In this document: piece by piece, positions 46,296 through 59,800 of the stretch
Layout of the letters: each line of letters starts with the position of its first letter
Numbering within the stretch: the stretch's first letter is position 1
NCBI GenBank assembly: GCA_014843695.1
Contig: CM026403.1
Coordinates: forward strand, 2,844,065 to 2,908,064
Length of the DNA stretch: 64,000 nucleotides
From: Archivesica marissinica
Taxonomy: Eukaryota; Mollusca; Bivalvia; Venerida; Vesicomyidae
Direction: 5' to 3'
Notes under the pieces: generated by a model
Database searches by the model: none
What the model was told of the DNA's origin: nothing
What the model saw: the letters and a program-made list of their open reading frames with translations, nothing else
Program-made: the position numbers and the translations under genes

Positions 46296-46404
46296 GTGAG
46301 TACCACTTTCAATCACTGTGAGGGGCGGGGAGAAGCTGGGAGAGAGGCCCCGGGAAATGTAGATCAACTAGGCACCAGCATAGGATCTTCTATTAAATAT
46401 CTGT

Positions 46405-47665
46405 GGAGCCTTCGTGGTGTACTGGATGTGGTGTACTGGATGTGGTGTGGTGTACTGGATGTGGTGTACTGGATGTACTGGATGTGGTGTGGTGTACTGG
46501 ATGTGGTGTGGTGTACTGGACGTGGTGTACTGGATGTGGTGTACTGGATGTACTGGATGTACTGGACGTGGTGTACTGGACGTGGTGTACTGGACGTGGT
46601 GTACTGGACGTGGTGTACTGGACGTGGTGTACTGGATGTGGTGTGGTGTACTGGATGTGGTGTACTGGATGTGGTGTGGTTACTGGATGTGGTGTACTGG
46701 ATGTGTGGTGTACTGGATGTGGTGTACTGGATGTGGTTACTGTGGTGTACTGGATGTGGTGTACTGGATGTGGTGTGGTGTACTGGATGTGGTGTACTGG
46801 ATTGGTGTACTGGATGTTGTACTGGGTGTACTGGATGTGGTGTACTGGATGTGGTGTGGTGTACTGGATGTGGTGTACTGGATGTGTGGTGTACTGGATG
46901 TGGTGTACTGGATGTGGGTGTACTGGATGTGGTGTGGTGTACTGATGTGGTGTACTGGATTGGTGTGTGTACTGGATGTGGTGTACTGGATGTGGTGTAC
47001 TGGATGTGGTGTACTGGATTGGTGTGGTGTACTGGATGTGGTGTGGTGTACTGGATGTGGTGTACTGGATGTACTGGATGTGGTGTACTGGATGTGGTGT
47101 GGTGTACTGAGTGGTGTACTGGATGTGGTGTACTGGATGTGGTGTACTGGATGTGGTGTGGTGTACTGGATGTGGTGTACTGGATGTGCTGTGGTGTACT
47201 GGATGTGGTGTACTGATGTGGTGTATGATGTGAGTGGTGTACGGATGTGGTGTACTGGATGTGGTGTGGTGTACTGGATGTGGTGTACTGGATGTGGTGT
47301 ACTGGATGTTGGATGTGGTGTACTGGATGTGGTGTACTGGATGTTGGATGTGGTGTACTGGATGTGGTGTACTGGATGTGGTGTGGTGTACTGGATGTGG
47401 TGTACTGGATGTGGTGTACTGGATGTGGTGTCCGTCTTGTAACTGAGAGGTTGTGAGTTTGAACCCTACCAGAACCATGGTGGTGGTGTTCTTAGGCAAG
47501 ACACTTAAATCCACATTGCCTCTAATATCTCTCCATTATGGTGATTGATTCCATTAGGATTGAGGTCTCGGCAGCGATTAAACTAATATTGTAAGAACTT
47601 GTATCGTAACTGAGCTAAAAGAAATTTGTGCTAAACTATTAAATATGTAAATAAATTAATCTAAA
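46405..47665 (+). mobile_element. Fourth-family SINE with expanded A-box region
   Basis: A tRNA-like head opens GCCTTCGTGGTGTACTGGAT at 46409. After the array it resumes GGTGTCCGTCTTGTAACTGA at 47427, reaches B-box GTGAGTTTGAACCC (47452-47465), and continues into a body matching 42779-42990 (GATTCCATTAGGATTGAGGT, GCGATTAAAC, TTGTAAGAACTTGT, GAGCTAAAAG). The A-box core GTGTACTGGATG is the very unit amplified in the array. Allowing for the insert, it is a complete SINE of about 260 bp in the sense orientation of the host gene. Confidence 0.75.
46412..47432. repeat. 14-bp GT-rich minisatellite, about 1 kb
   Basis: The unit is GTACTGGATGTGGT, with 5-bp GTGGT insertions, 9-bp short units, and C for T in a cluster at 46525-46625. 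The plus strand is almost pure G/T/A with scarce C. Long frames in all plus-strand frames and one minus-strand frame are consequences of the composition. It sits inside a SINE head. Confidence 0.95.
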
Positions 47666-48002
47666 TTGAGTGAGAATTCTAAGTTGCTTAGTTACAGCTG
47701 TACTTAAGTAGATGGGGGGGGGGGCTGATGAATAATGCTGCTCAACAAGGCTTTTTGTCCAAGAAATTGGAAGGAGTTGCATAGAGAGCCGTGTAATAAA
47801 TTGTTGGTATTTGTTAATGGATCCTGATCAATAGGACAATTATTGAGAGAACTCCGTCATTACCCTCATTCACTACTATTACTTGTAGAGAAAACAGACG
47901 TCTATGGGTAATGTATGTGGTTGCTGAAACTCTACTCGAGTATTTGATGAATCACACAATTTGTTTGAAGCGAATTAAAAGAATATATGAGAGCAATGAC
48001 AT
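47666..48002. other. Intron 3 sequence between arrays
   Basis: Contains a G-run near 47713-47723 and otherwise nothing recognised. Confidence 0.5.
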
Positions 48003-50262
48003 TTGCACTGCTTCCCTAACCCATTACCACCTACAATCTGCACTGCTTCCCTACCCCATTGCCACCTACAACTTGCACTGCTTCCTTAACCCATTGCCAC
48101 CTACAATCTGCACTGCTTCCTTAACCCATTGCCCCCTACAACCTGCACTGCTTCCTTACCCCATTACCACCTACAACCTGCACTGCTTACTTACCCCATT
48201 ACCACCTACAACCTGCACTGCTTCCTTAACCCATTGCCACCTACAACCTGCACTGCTTACTTACCCCATTGTCACCTACAACCTGCACTGCTTCCCTAAC
48301 CCATTGTCACCTACAATCTGCATTGTTTACTTACCCCATTGTCACCTACAACCTGCACTGCTTCCCTAACCCATTGTCACCTACAATCTGCATTGTTTAC
48401 TTACCCCATTGTCACCTACAACCTGCACTGCTTCCCTAACCCATTGTCACCTACAATCTGCATTGTTTACTTACCCCATTGTCACCTACAATCTGCACTG
48501 CTTCCCTAACCCATTGCCACCTACAACCTGCACTGCTTACTTAACCCATTGTCACCTACAACCTGCACTGCTTCCCTAACCCATTGTCACCTACAACCTG
48601 CACTGCTTACTTACCCCATTGTCACCAACAACCTGCACTGCTTCCCTAACCCATTGTCACCTACAATCTGCACTGCTTCCCTAACCCATTACTTACCCCA
48701 TTGTCACCTACAACCTGCACTGCTTCCCTAACCCATTGTCACCTACAATCTGCATTGTTTACTTACCCCATTGTCACCTACAATCTGCACTGCTTCCCTA
48801 AACCCATTGCCACCTACAACCTGCACTGCTTACTTAACCCAGTGTCACCTACAACCTGCACTGCTTCCCTAACCCATTGTCACCTACAACCTGCACTGCT
48901 TACTTACCCCATTACCACCTACAACCTGCACTGCTTACTTACCCCATTGTCACCTACAATCTGCACTGCTTCCCTAACCCATTGCCACCTACAACCTGCA
49001 CTGCTTACTTACCCCATTACCACCTACAACCTGCACTGCTTACTTACCCCATTACCACCTACAACCTGCACTGCTTACTTACCCCATTACCACCTACAAC
49101 CTGCACTGCTTACGTACCCCATTACCACCTACAACCTGCACTGCTTACTTACCCCATTACAACCTGCACTGCTTACTTACCCCATTACCACCTACAACCT
49201 GCACTGCTTACGTACCACGTACCCCATTACCACCTACAACCTGCACTGCTTACTTACCCCATTACCACCTACAACCTGCACTGCTTACTTACCCCATTGC
49301 CACCTGCACTACTTCCTTACCCCATTGCCACCTACAACCTGCACTGCTTACTTACCCCATTATCACCTACAACCTGCACTGCTTACGTACCCCATTACCA
49401 CCTACAACCTGCACTGCTTCCTTAACCCATTACCACCTACAACCTGCACTGCTTACTTACCCCATTACCACCTACAACCTGCACTGCTTACTTACCCCAT
49501 TACCACCTACAACCTGCACTGCTTACTTACCCCATTGCCACCTACAACCTGCACTGCACAGCTTACTACCCCATTACCACCTACAACCTGCACTGCTTCC
49601 TTACCCCATTACCACCTACAACCTGCACTGCTTACTTACCCCATTGTCACCTACAACCTGCACTGCTTACTTACCCCATTACCACCTACATCCTGCACTG
49701 CTTACTTACCCCATTACCACCTACATCCTGCACTGCTTACTTACCCCATTACCACCTACAACCTGCACTGCTTCCTTACCCCATTACCACCTACAACCTG
49801 CACTGCTTACTTACCCCATTGCCACCTACAACCTGCACTGCTTCTTACCCCATTACCACCTACATCCTGCACAGCTTACTTACCCCATTACCACCTACAA
49901 CCTGCACTGCTTCCTTACCCCATTACCACCTACAACCTGCACTGCTTACTTACCCCATTGTCACCTACAACCTGCACTGCTTCCTTACCCCATTGCCACC
50001 TACATCCTGCACTGCTTCCTTACCCCATTACCACCTACAACCTGCACTGCTTACTTACCCCATTGCCACCTACAACCTGCACTGCTTCCTTACCCCATTA
50101 CCACCTACAACCTGCACTGCTTCCTTACCCCATTGTCACCTACAATCTGCACTGCTTCCCTAACCCATTGCCACCTACAACCTGCACTGCTTCCTTACCC
50201 CATTACCACCTACAACCTGCACTGCTTACTTACCCCATTACCACCTACAACCTGCACTGCTT
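48003..50262. repeat. 35-bp minisatellite, about 65 units
   Basis: Units contain CCTACAACCTGCACTGCTTA, then CTTACCCCATTACCA; variants are CTTCC/CTTAC, ATTGCC/ATTGTC/ATTACC, AACCTG/AATCTG/ATCCTG. The left half (48003-48900) favours GTCACC and CTAACCC forms. The right half is more uniform with ACCACC. G is scarce on the plus strand. Thirty-five is not a multiple of 3, so all three plus frames cycle through the same 35-residue period, which gives the overlapping long frames. Not a gene. Confidence 0.95.
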
Positions 50263-50724
50263 GTATGTTTGTATGTAAACGGATTGAAGTGGATAGTACA
50301 CTGTAACTGTCGAACACCATGTTACACGGGCACAATATCATCGCAAATACTGCAAGAGGCAACTGGGAAATTGAAACAAAGTTGAATTACATGTATAATG
50401 TCAACAGCCACCTGATCAAATAAGCTGAAAAATGGGCTGGGAACAGCGATCTCATGACTATTTCATATGTAGATTTGCAAGAATAACTGAAAAAGTTAAA
50501 CAATATCTGAGATCCATATATTCACATGCTGCACTTCAGTGTGTCCATAACTTACCGAGTTATGATCGACTGCTGAATATCCGCCTTACGTAATGAATAT
50601 ATACATGTACCTTTATTGTTATCCAGTTTTCATCCGTCGGTTTTAAAGAAGTTGGTTAAATTTTCCCATTAAAATCTTCAATTAGTTTCCAAGTATGCAG
50701 TATTACTAGTAAACTTCACTTTGA
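50263..50724. other. Intron 3 sequence between arrays
   Basis: No feature recognised. Confidence 0.5.
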
Positions 50725-53700
50725 CTGTTATTGCAATGTTTAGGGGAAGTAATGACAAGATCAATGATGATGTTATTGCAATGTTTAGGGGAAGTAATGA
50801 AAAGATCAATGATGATGTTATTGCAATGTTTAGGGGAAGTAATGAAAGATCAATGATGATGTTATTGCAATGTTTAGGGGAAGTAATGAAAAGATCAATG
50901 ATGATGTTATTGCAATGTTTAGGGGAAGTAATGAAAGATCAATGATGATGTTATTGCAATGTTTAGGGGAAGTAATGAAAGATCAATGATGATGTTATTG
51001 CAATGTTTAGGGGCTGTAATGAAAGATCAATGATGATGTTATTGCAATGTTTAGGGGAAGTAATGAAAGATCAATGATGATGTTATTGCAATGTTTAGGG
51101 GCTGTAATGAAAGATCAATGATGATGTTATTGCAATGTTTAGGGGAAGTAATGAAAGATCAATGATGATGTTATTGCAATGTTTAGGGGCTGTAATGAAA
51201 GATCAATGATGATGTTATTGCAATGTTTAGGGGCTGTAATGAAAGATCAATGATGATGTTATTGCAATGTTTAGGGGCTGTAATGAAAGATCAATGATGA
51301 TGTTATTGCAATGTTTAGGGGAAGTAATGAAAGATCAATGATGATGTTATTGCAATGTTTAGGGGCTGTAATGAAAGATCAATGATGATGTTATTGCAAT
51401 GTTTAGGGGAAGTAATGAAAAGATCAATGATGATGTTATTGCAATGTTTAGGGGCTGTAATGAAAGATCAATGATGATGTTATTGCAATGTTTAGGGGCT
51501 GTAATGAAAGATCAATGATGATGTTATTGCAATGTTTAGGGGCTGTAATGAAAGATCAATGATGATGTTATTGCAATGTTTAGGGGAAGTAATGAAAGAT
51601 CAATGATGATGTTATTGCAATGTTTAGGGGCTGTAATGAAAGATCAATGATGATGTTATTGCAATGTTTAGGGGCTGTAATGAAAGATCAATGATGATGT
51701 TATTGCAATGTTTAGGGGAAGTAATGAAAGATCAATGATGATGTTATTGCAATGTGTAGGGGAAGTAATGAAAGATCAATGATGATGTTATTGCAATGTT
51801 TAGGGGAAGTAATGAAAGATCAATGATGATGTTATTGCAATGTTTAGAGGCTGTAATGAAAAGATCAATGATGATGTTATTGCAATGTGTAGGGGAAGTA
51901 ATGAAAGATCAATGATGATGTTATTGCAATGTTTAGGGGAAGTAATGAAAGATCAATGATGATGTTATTGCAATGTTTAGGGGCTGTAATGAAAGATCAA
52001 TGATGATGTTATTGCAATGTTTAGGGGCTGTAATGAAAGATCAATGATGATGTTATTGCAATGTTTAGGGGAAGTAATGAAAGATCAATGATGATGTTAT
52101 TGCAATGTGTAGGGGAAGTAATGAAAGATCAATGATGATGTTATTGCAATGTTTAGGGGAAGTAATGAAAGATCAATGATGATGTTATTGCAATGTTTAG
52201 AGGCTGTAATGAAAAGATCAATGATGATGTTATTGCAATGTGTAGGGGAAGTAATGAAAGATCAATGATGATGTTATTGCAATGTTTAGGGGAAGTAATG
52301 AAAGATCAATGATGATGTTATTGCAATGTTTAGGGGCTGTAATGAAAGATCAATGATGATGTTATTGCAATGTTTAGGGGAAGTAATGAAAGATCAATGA
52401 TGATGTTATTGCAATGTTTAGGGGAAGTAATGAAAGATCAATGATGATGTTATTGCAATGTTTAGGGGCTGTAATGAAAGATCAATGATGATGTTATTGC
52501 CATGTTTAGGGAAGTAATGAAAGATCAATGATGATGTTATTGCAATGTTTAGGGGAAGTAATGAAAGATCAATGATGATGTTATTGCAATGTTTAGGGGA
52601 AGTAATGAAAGATCAATGATGCTGTTATTGCAATGTTTAGGGGCTGTAATGAAAGATCAATGATGATGTTATTGCAATGTTTAGGGGAAGTAATGAAATA
52701 TCAATGATGATGTTATTGCAATGTTTAGGGGAAGTAATGAAATATCAATGATGATGTTATTGCAATGTTTAGGGGAAGTAATGAAAAGATCAATGATGAT
52801 GTTATTGCAATGTTTAGGGGAAGTAATGAAAATATCAATGATGATGTTATTGCAATGTTTAGGGGCTGTAATGAAAGATCAATGATGATGTTATTGCAAT
52901 GTTTAGGGGAAGTAATGAAAGATCAATGATGATGTTATTGCAATGTTTAGGGGAAGTAATGAAAGATCAATGATGATGTTATTGCAATGTTTAGGGGAAA
53001 TAATGAAAGATCAATGATGATGTTATTGCAATGTTTAGGGGAAGTAATGAAAGATCAATGATGATGTTATTGCAATGTTTAGGGAAGTAATGAAAGATCA
53101 ATGATGATGTTATTGCAATGTTTAGGGGAAGTAATGAAAGATCAATGATGATGTTATTGCAATGTTTAGGGGCTGTAATGAAAGATCAATGATGATGTTA
53201 TTGCAATGTTTAGGGGAAGTAATGAAAGATCAATGATGATGTTATTGCAATGTTTAGGGGAAGTAATGAAAGATCAATGATGATGTTATTGCAATGTTTA
53301 GGGGCTGTAATGAAAGATCAATGATGATGTTATTGCAATGTTTAGGGGAAGTAATGAAATATCAATGATGATGTTATTGCAATGTTTAGGGGAAGTAATG
53401 AAAGATCAATGATGATGTTATTGCAATGTTTAGGGGAAGTAATGAAAAGATCAATGATGATGTTATTGCAATGTTTAGGGGCTGTAATGAAAGATCAATG
53501 ATGATGTTATTGCAATGTTTAGGGGCTGTAATGAAAGATCAATGATGATGTTATTGCAATGTTTAGGGGCTGTAATGAAAGATCAATGATGATGTTATTG
53601 CAATGTTTAAGGGAAGTAATGAAAGATCAATGATGATGTTATTGCAATGTTTAGGGGCTGTAATGAAAGATCAATGATGATGTTATTGCAATGTTTAGGG

Positions 53701-55817
53701 GCTGTAATGAAAGATCAATGATGATGTTATTGCAATGTTTAGGGGCTGTAATGAAAGATCAATGATGATGTTATTGCAATGTTTAGGGGCTGTAATGAAA
53801 GATCAATGATGATGTTATTGCAATGTTTAGGGGAAGTAATGAAAGATCAATGATGATGTTATTGCAATGTTTAGGGGAAGTAATGAAAGATCAATGATGA
53901 TGTTATTGCAATGTTTAGGGGCTGTAATGAAAGATCAATGATGATGTTATTGCCATGTTTAGGGGAAGTAATGAAAGATCAATGATGATGTTATTGCAAT
54001 GTTTAGGGGAAGTAATGAAAGATCAATGATGATGTTATTGCAATGTTTAGGGGAAGTAATGAAAGATCAATGATGCTGTTATTGCAATGTTTAGGGGCTG
54101 TAATGAAAGATCAATGATGATGTTATTGCAATGTTTAGGGGAAGTAATGAAATATCAATGATGATGTTATTGCAATGTTTAGGGGAAGTAATGAAAGATC
54201 AATGATGATGTTATTGCAATGTTTAGGGGAAGTAATGAAAAGATCAATGATGATGTTATTGCAATGTTTAGGGGAAGTAATGAAAATATCAATGATGATG
54301 TTATTGCAATGTTTAGGGGAAGTAATGAAATATCAATGATGATGTTATTGCAATGTTTAGGGGCTGTAATGAAAGATCAATGATGATGTTATTGCAATGT
54401 TTAGGGGAAGTAATGAAAGATCAATGATGATGTTATTGCAATGTTTAGGGGCTGTAATGAAAGATCAATGATGATGTTATTGCAATGTTTAGGGGAAGTA
54501 ATGAAAGATCAATGATGATGTTATTGCAATGTTTAGGGGCTGTAATGAAAGATCAATGATGATGTTATTGCAATGTTTAGGGGAAGTAATGAAAGATCAA
54601 TGATGATGTTATTGCAATGTTTAGGGGAAGTAATGAAAGATCAATGATGATGTTATTGCAATGTTTAGGGGCTGTAATGAAAGATCAATGATGATGTTAT
54701 TGCAATGTTTAGGGGCTGTAATGAAAGATCAATGATGATGTTATTGCAATGTTTAGGGGAAGTAATGAAAGATCAATGATGATGTTATTGCAATGTTTAG
54801 GGGAAGTAATGAAAGATCAATGATGATGTTATTGCAATGTTTAGGGGAAGTAATGAAAGATCAATGATGATGTTATTGCAATGTTTAGGGGCTGTAATGA
54901 AAGATCAATGATGATGTTATTGCAATGTTTAGGGGAAGTAATGAAAAGATCAATGATGATGTTATTGCAATGTTTAGGGGAAGTAATGAAAGATCAATGA
55001 TGATGTTATTGCAATGTTTAGGGGCTGTAATGAAAGATCAATGATGATGTTATTGCAATGTTTAGGGGAAGTAATGAAAAGATCAATGATGATGTTATTA
55101 CAATGTTTAGGGGAAGTAATGAAAAGATCAATGATGATGTTATTGCAATGTTTAGGGGAAGTAATGAAAGATCAATGATGATGTTATTGCAATGTTTAGG
55201 GGCTGTAATGAAAGATCAATGATGATGTTATTGCAATGTTTAGGGGAAGTAATGAAAAGATCAATGATGATGTTATTGCAATGTTTAGGGGAAGTAATGA
55301 AAAGATCAATGATGATGTTATTGCAATGTTTAGGGGCTGTAATGAAAGAAATGATGATGTTATTGCAATGTTTAGGGGCTGTAATGAAAGATCAATGATG
55401 ATGTTATTGCAATGTTTAGGGAAGTAATGAAAGATCAATGATGATGTTATTGCAATGTTTAGGGGCTGTAATGAAAGATCAATGATGATGTTATTGCAAT
55501 GTTTAGGGGCTGTAATGAAAGATCAATGATGATGTTATTGCAATGTTTAGGGGCTGTAATGAAAGATCAATGATGATGTTATTGCAATGTTTAGGGGAAG
55601 TAATGAAAATATCAATGATGATATTATTGCAATGTTTAGGGGCTGTAATGAAAGATCAATGATGATGTTATTGCAATGTTTAGGGGAAGTAATGAAAATA
55701 TCAATGATGATGTTATTGCAATGTTTAGGGGCTGTAATGAAAGATCAATGATGATGTTATTGCAATGTTTAGGGGAAGTAATGAAAGATCAATGATGATG
55801 TTATTGCAATGTTTAGG
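50725..55817. repeat. 44-bp minisatellite, about 115 visible units
   Basis: Units contain AAAGATCAATGATGATGTTA, TTGCAATGTTTAGGGG and then either AAGTAATG or CTGTAATG. These two alternating forms, plus an extra A (AAAAGATC), TATC for GATC and GTGTAGG variants, mark individual units. Rare variants show block copying: TTTAGAGG at 51844 and 52197, and GATGCTG at about 52618 and 54072. The array runs into the gap at 55818, so its length is unknown. Confidence 0.96.
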
Positions 55818-56817
55818 NNNNNNNNNNNNNNNNNNNNNNNNNNNNNNNNNNNNNNNNNNNNNNNNNNNNNNNNNNNNNNNNNNNNNNNNNNNNNNNNNNN
55901 NNNNNNNNNNNNNNNNNNNNNNNNNNNNNNNNNNNNNNNNNNNNNNNNNNNNNNNNNNNNNNNNNNNNNNNNNNNNNNNNNNNNNNNNNNNNNNNNNNNN
56001 NNNNNNNNNNNNNNNNNNNNNNNNNNNNNNNNNNNNNNNNNNNNNNNNNNNNNNNNNNNNNNNNNNNNNNNNNNNNNNNNNNNNNNNNNNNNNNNNNNNN
56101 NNNNNNNNNNNNNNNNNNNNNNNNNNNNNNNNNNNNNNNNNNNNNNNNNNNNNNNNNNNNNNNNNNNNNNNNNNNNNNNNNNNNNNNNNNNNNNNNNNNN
56201 NNNNNNNNNNNNNNNNNNNNNNNNNNNNNNNNNNNNNNNNNNNNNNNNNNNNNNNNNNNNNNNNNNNNNNNNNNNNNNNNNNNNNNNNNNNNNNNNNNNN
56301 NNNNNNNNNNNNNNNNNNNNNNNNNNNNNNNNNNNNNNNNNNNNNNNNNNNNNNNNNNNNNNNNNNNNNNNNNNNNNNNNNNNNNNNNNNNNNNNNNNNN
56401 NNNNNNNNNNNNNNNNNNNNNNNNNNNNNNNNNNNNNNNNNNNNNNNNNNNNNNNNNNNNNNNNNNNNNNNNNNNNNNNNNNNNNNNNNNNNNNNNNNNN
56501 NNNNNNNNNNNNNNNNNNNNNNNNNNNNNNNNNNNNNNNNNNNNNNNNNNNNNNNNNNNNNNNNNNNNNNNNNNNNNNNNNNNNNNNNNNNNNNNNNNNN
56601 NNNNNNNNNNNNNNNNNNNNNNNNNNNNNNNNNNNNNNNNNNNNNNNNNNNNNNNNNNNNNNNNNNNNNNNNNNNNNNNNNNNNNNNNNNNNNNNNNNNN
56701 NNNNNNNNNNNNNNNNNNNNNNNNNNNNNNNNNNNNNNNNNNNNNNNNNNNNNNNNNNNNNNNNNNNNNNNNNNNNNNNNNNNNNNNNNNNNNNNNNNNN
56801 NNNNNNNNNNNNNNNNN
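55818..56817. other. Assembly gap of exactly 1000 N
   Basis: A placeholder between the 44-bp array and the retrotransposon. It hides the array's right end, the 5' LTR, any gag gene and the start of protease. Frames crossing it are artefacts. Confidence 0.95.
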
Positions 56818-59800
56818 CGCATAAATAATAACACCGCACAAGTGACGTATTTGAGAGATTCAGGTGCGACAATTAGTTTATTGTCGGCTACTGATCAGAC
56901 CGCTGATCATTTAGAATACACAGGTGAACGGGTAACAATCCGCGGTGTCAATTATATCCCTGGTAATTATCCGATAGCAAAGATTAGCGTCGATTGTCCA
57001 ATATACCAAGGAACATTGAAGGTGGCTGTATTAAAACACAGATGCACCGCGGGGGTGGATCTTATAATAGGTAACGACTGTGAAACTGCCCCTGTCACTG
57101 ATTTGATTACCTGTGGCGTGGTTACACGCTCAAATAAGAAAATTATCCCGTTTGATGAAATTGTCACGTCCAACCCAGACTCAGAAAACACGACCGATAC
57201 AAATCACAATGTCTTACCTTTTCGGAATACAATTGAGATCAATTCCCCCTCTGAGAAAGCCAGTACAGTTAAACCCCAAAATATTCCCTCTATTGACGAT
57301 TTGAGTCCTGATAAATTATTGCAAGAACAGAATAATGACCCGACCTTAGCACCCCTCTGGGAAATGGCTCAAGAAGGAACACCTATTCGGCAAGGATATT
57401 ACATCCAGCTCGAACCCCGACTACTTATGAGGAGAGAACAACCTCAAGACACGTCCAAAGTTCGACCCTGGAAAATATATGATCAGGTGGTAGTTCCACG
57501 GGGATTCCGTGATCATATAACGGGACTCGCCCATGACAGTTTAAGTACGGGACACCAGGGACCTAGTAAGACCCTGAAGCGCATTAAGCGCCGCTTCTTT
57601 TGGCCGGGAATCCGCGCAGATGTTAAACGATTCTGCCATAGCTGTGGGCCGTGCCAGAGAGCGGGTAAGGGACAGAAAGCCACTGTAGCCCCATTGAAAC
57701 CCCTGCCCATTATATCCCAACCATTCAAATTTATATCCGCTGATTTCGTTGGACCCATGAAGAAAACTATAAATGGGAACCAGTATATCTTGAATTTTAT
57801 TGATCATGCCACTAAATATACGGAATCTTTCCCATGCGCCGCAGCGACAGCTGTTAATGCACAAAAAGCCCTGATCGAGATAATATCTCGACATGGAAAA
57901 CCCCAGACCCTGTTGACTGACCGAGGAAGCGCTTTCATAGCTGAAACATTCACACGCTTCCTAGCCGAGCACGATATACGTCACTTAACTAGCACGAGTT
58001 ACAGGCCTCAAACCAACGGATCAATAGAGAAATATAATGGTACATTGAAAACCATGCTTAGAATCCTTGGGGAGAACTCTTTATCGTCTTGGGATGAGAT
58101 GCTACCCTGGCTATTATTTGCATATAGAAGTGCAGAGCACTCTAGCACAGGATATTCTCCCTTCTACCTTCTATATGGGCGCGAACCTAGAGATAATCTA
58201 GATTCCACTTATGATCTCTGGGCTAGAAATGAGCGGGATGAAGGGATCCCCATAAATAACTATGTACAAGAATTATGTCATAGATTAGCTGAAGCGTTAC
58301 GTGACGCCAGCGAGAATGCACAACAGGCCGCAGATGGTCGTAAAACAAAGTATGACAGAAGTAAGAAAGCGAAAATGCGTGTATTCCAGCGTGGTGAATT
58401 AGTGTTAGTACGATTACCGTTAAAAGGTAATAAGCTGAAGAATGCCCTCCAGGGACCGTATCCGGTACACGAAAAGGTAGCGTCGCATACCTATATTATA
58501 TACATGCCTGATAAGAGAGTAAAATACCGTGTTATGCATGTAAACCAGTTGAAGCCCTGGACAGGTAGGGAGGAGGGTGCAGCTCTAGCTGATAGTAGTC
58601 CGGTGTATGAGTCCCAAGACCCTACCCTATTAGATTACCAAGCCCCTACGGACATTGAGAAAGAATTCGATCCTTGCAGTCCTCTTGAATCTGTACCTAA
58701 GAAAACCTGGCCGGATATCAGTCATTTAAACCCAGACCACAGGGACGATATTAGTCAGTTATTTGACCGTTACCCCCGTTTATTCTCTGGACAACTGGGA
58801 CGTTTCCACGGTGTTACCCATGATATTGATGTGCAAGGTGCTTCACCCGTAGTCCAGCCTTACTACCGCATGTCTCCAGAAAAGAAACAAATATTAAAAA
58901 CTGAGCTAGATCAAATGTTGGAGTTAGGAATTATCCGCCCTAGCAGAAGCCAGTGGGCCTCTCCCATAATATTGGTACGCAAATCAGACTCAGAATGGCG
59001 ACCATGTATTGATTATCGGAAAATTAATGACCTGACTCGAGGAGAAGCCTTCCCCATCCCGAGATTAGACGATCTCATTGATCAGGTCGCAGGTTCGAGT
59101 CTGATATCAATTTTAGATCTTAATAAAGGTTACTGGCAGATTCCGCTAACCCCTCGAGCTAGTGAAATTGCAGCGTTCATAACCCCCTGGGGCTTGTTTG
59201 AACCATTAACTCTCCCATTTGGTTTAAAAAACGGTGGAGTTACCTTCCAGAGGGCCATAAACGAGATAATCGCTCAATCCCCGACAGAACCCATCCGTGA
59301 TAGATTTGCCGACGCATATCTGGATGATATTGCTGTTCGATCCAATTTATGGTCACAGCACATAAATCACTTGGATTGGACATTTCATAGACTAGAGGAT
59401 AGTGGTGTTACTTTGAATCCGAAGAAGTGTAAAATTGGGTCTGGAACAGTCAAGTACTTGGGACATGAATTAGGGTCGGGAAAAATCAAACCAATTTCCA
59501 GCAAGGTTGAGTGTATTAGTAATATCTCTCCCCCACAGACCAAGAAACAATTACGAGGATATCTGGGATCAGTAGGATTTTACAGGAAATTCATTCCCCA
59601 GTTCGCTGAGATCGCCGCTCCCCTGACTGACTTATTAAAGGGCAAGCGATCAGGGAACATCATAACTCAGTGGAGCGATAAACATCAACTTGCTTTCGAA
59701 TCCTTAAAGAAAGCTTTAACCAATAAACCCATACTGAAGGCCCCTGACTTTAACCAAGAGTTCGAACTCTATACTGATGCTTCCGATTTGGGAATTTCGG

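Noticed and set aside
46200..47514. Proteins rich in VLDVVYWMW or HPVHHTTSS repeats
   Set aside because: Translations of the 14-bp GT-rich array. The exon 3 frame is continued only because the donor GTGAGT at 46296 was ignored.
47886..48002. A fourth RILPL-like exon between the arrays of intron 3
   Set aside because: No frame there resembles the coiled coil or RH2 domain, and no acceptor/donor pair fits phase 0.
47911..50306. Overlapping 525-, 220- and 182-codon frames with PTTCTAYLPHYHLQPALL repeats
   Set aside because: The 35-bp unit makes all three plus frames cycle through the same peptide. No coding evidence.
55725..56872. Open frames crossing the N run at 55818-56817
   Set aside because: They consist almost wholly of unknown bases. 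Only the part from 56818 onwards is real, and only the plus-strand pol frame is supported.
56967..57894. Minus-strand frames opposite pol
   Set aside because: Shadows of the pol frame; the plus-strand frame carries all catalytic motifs.
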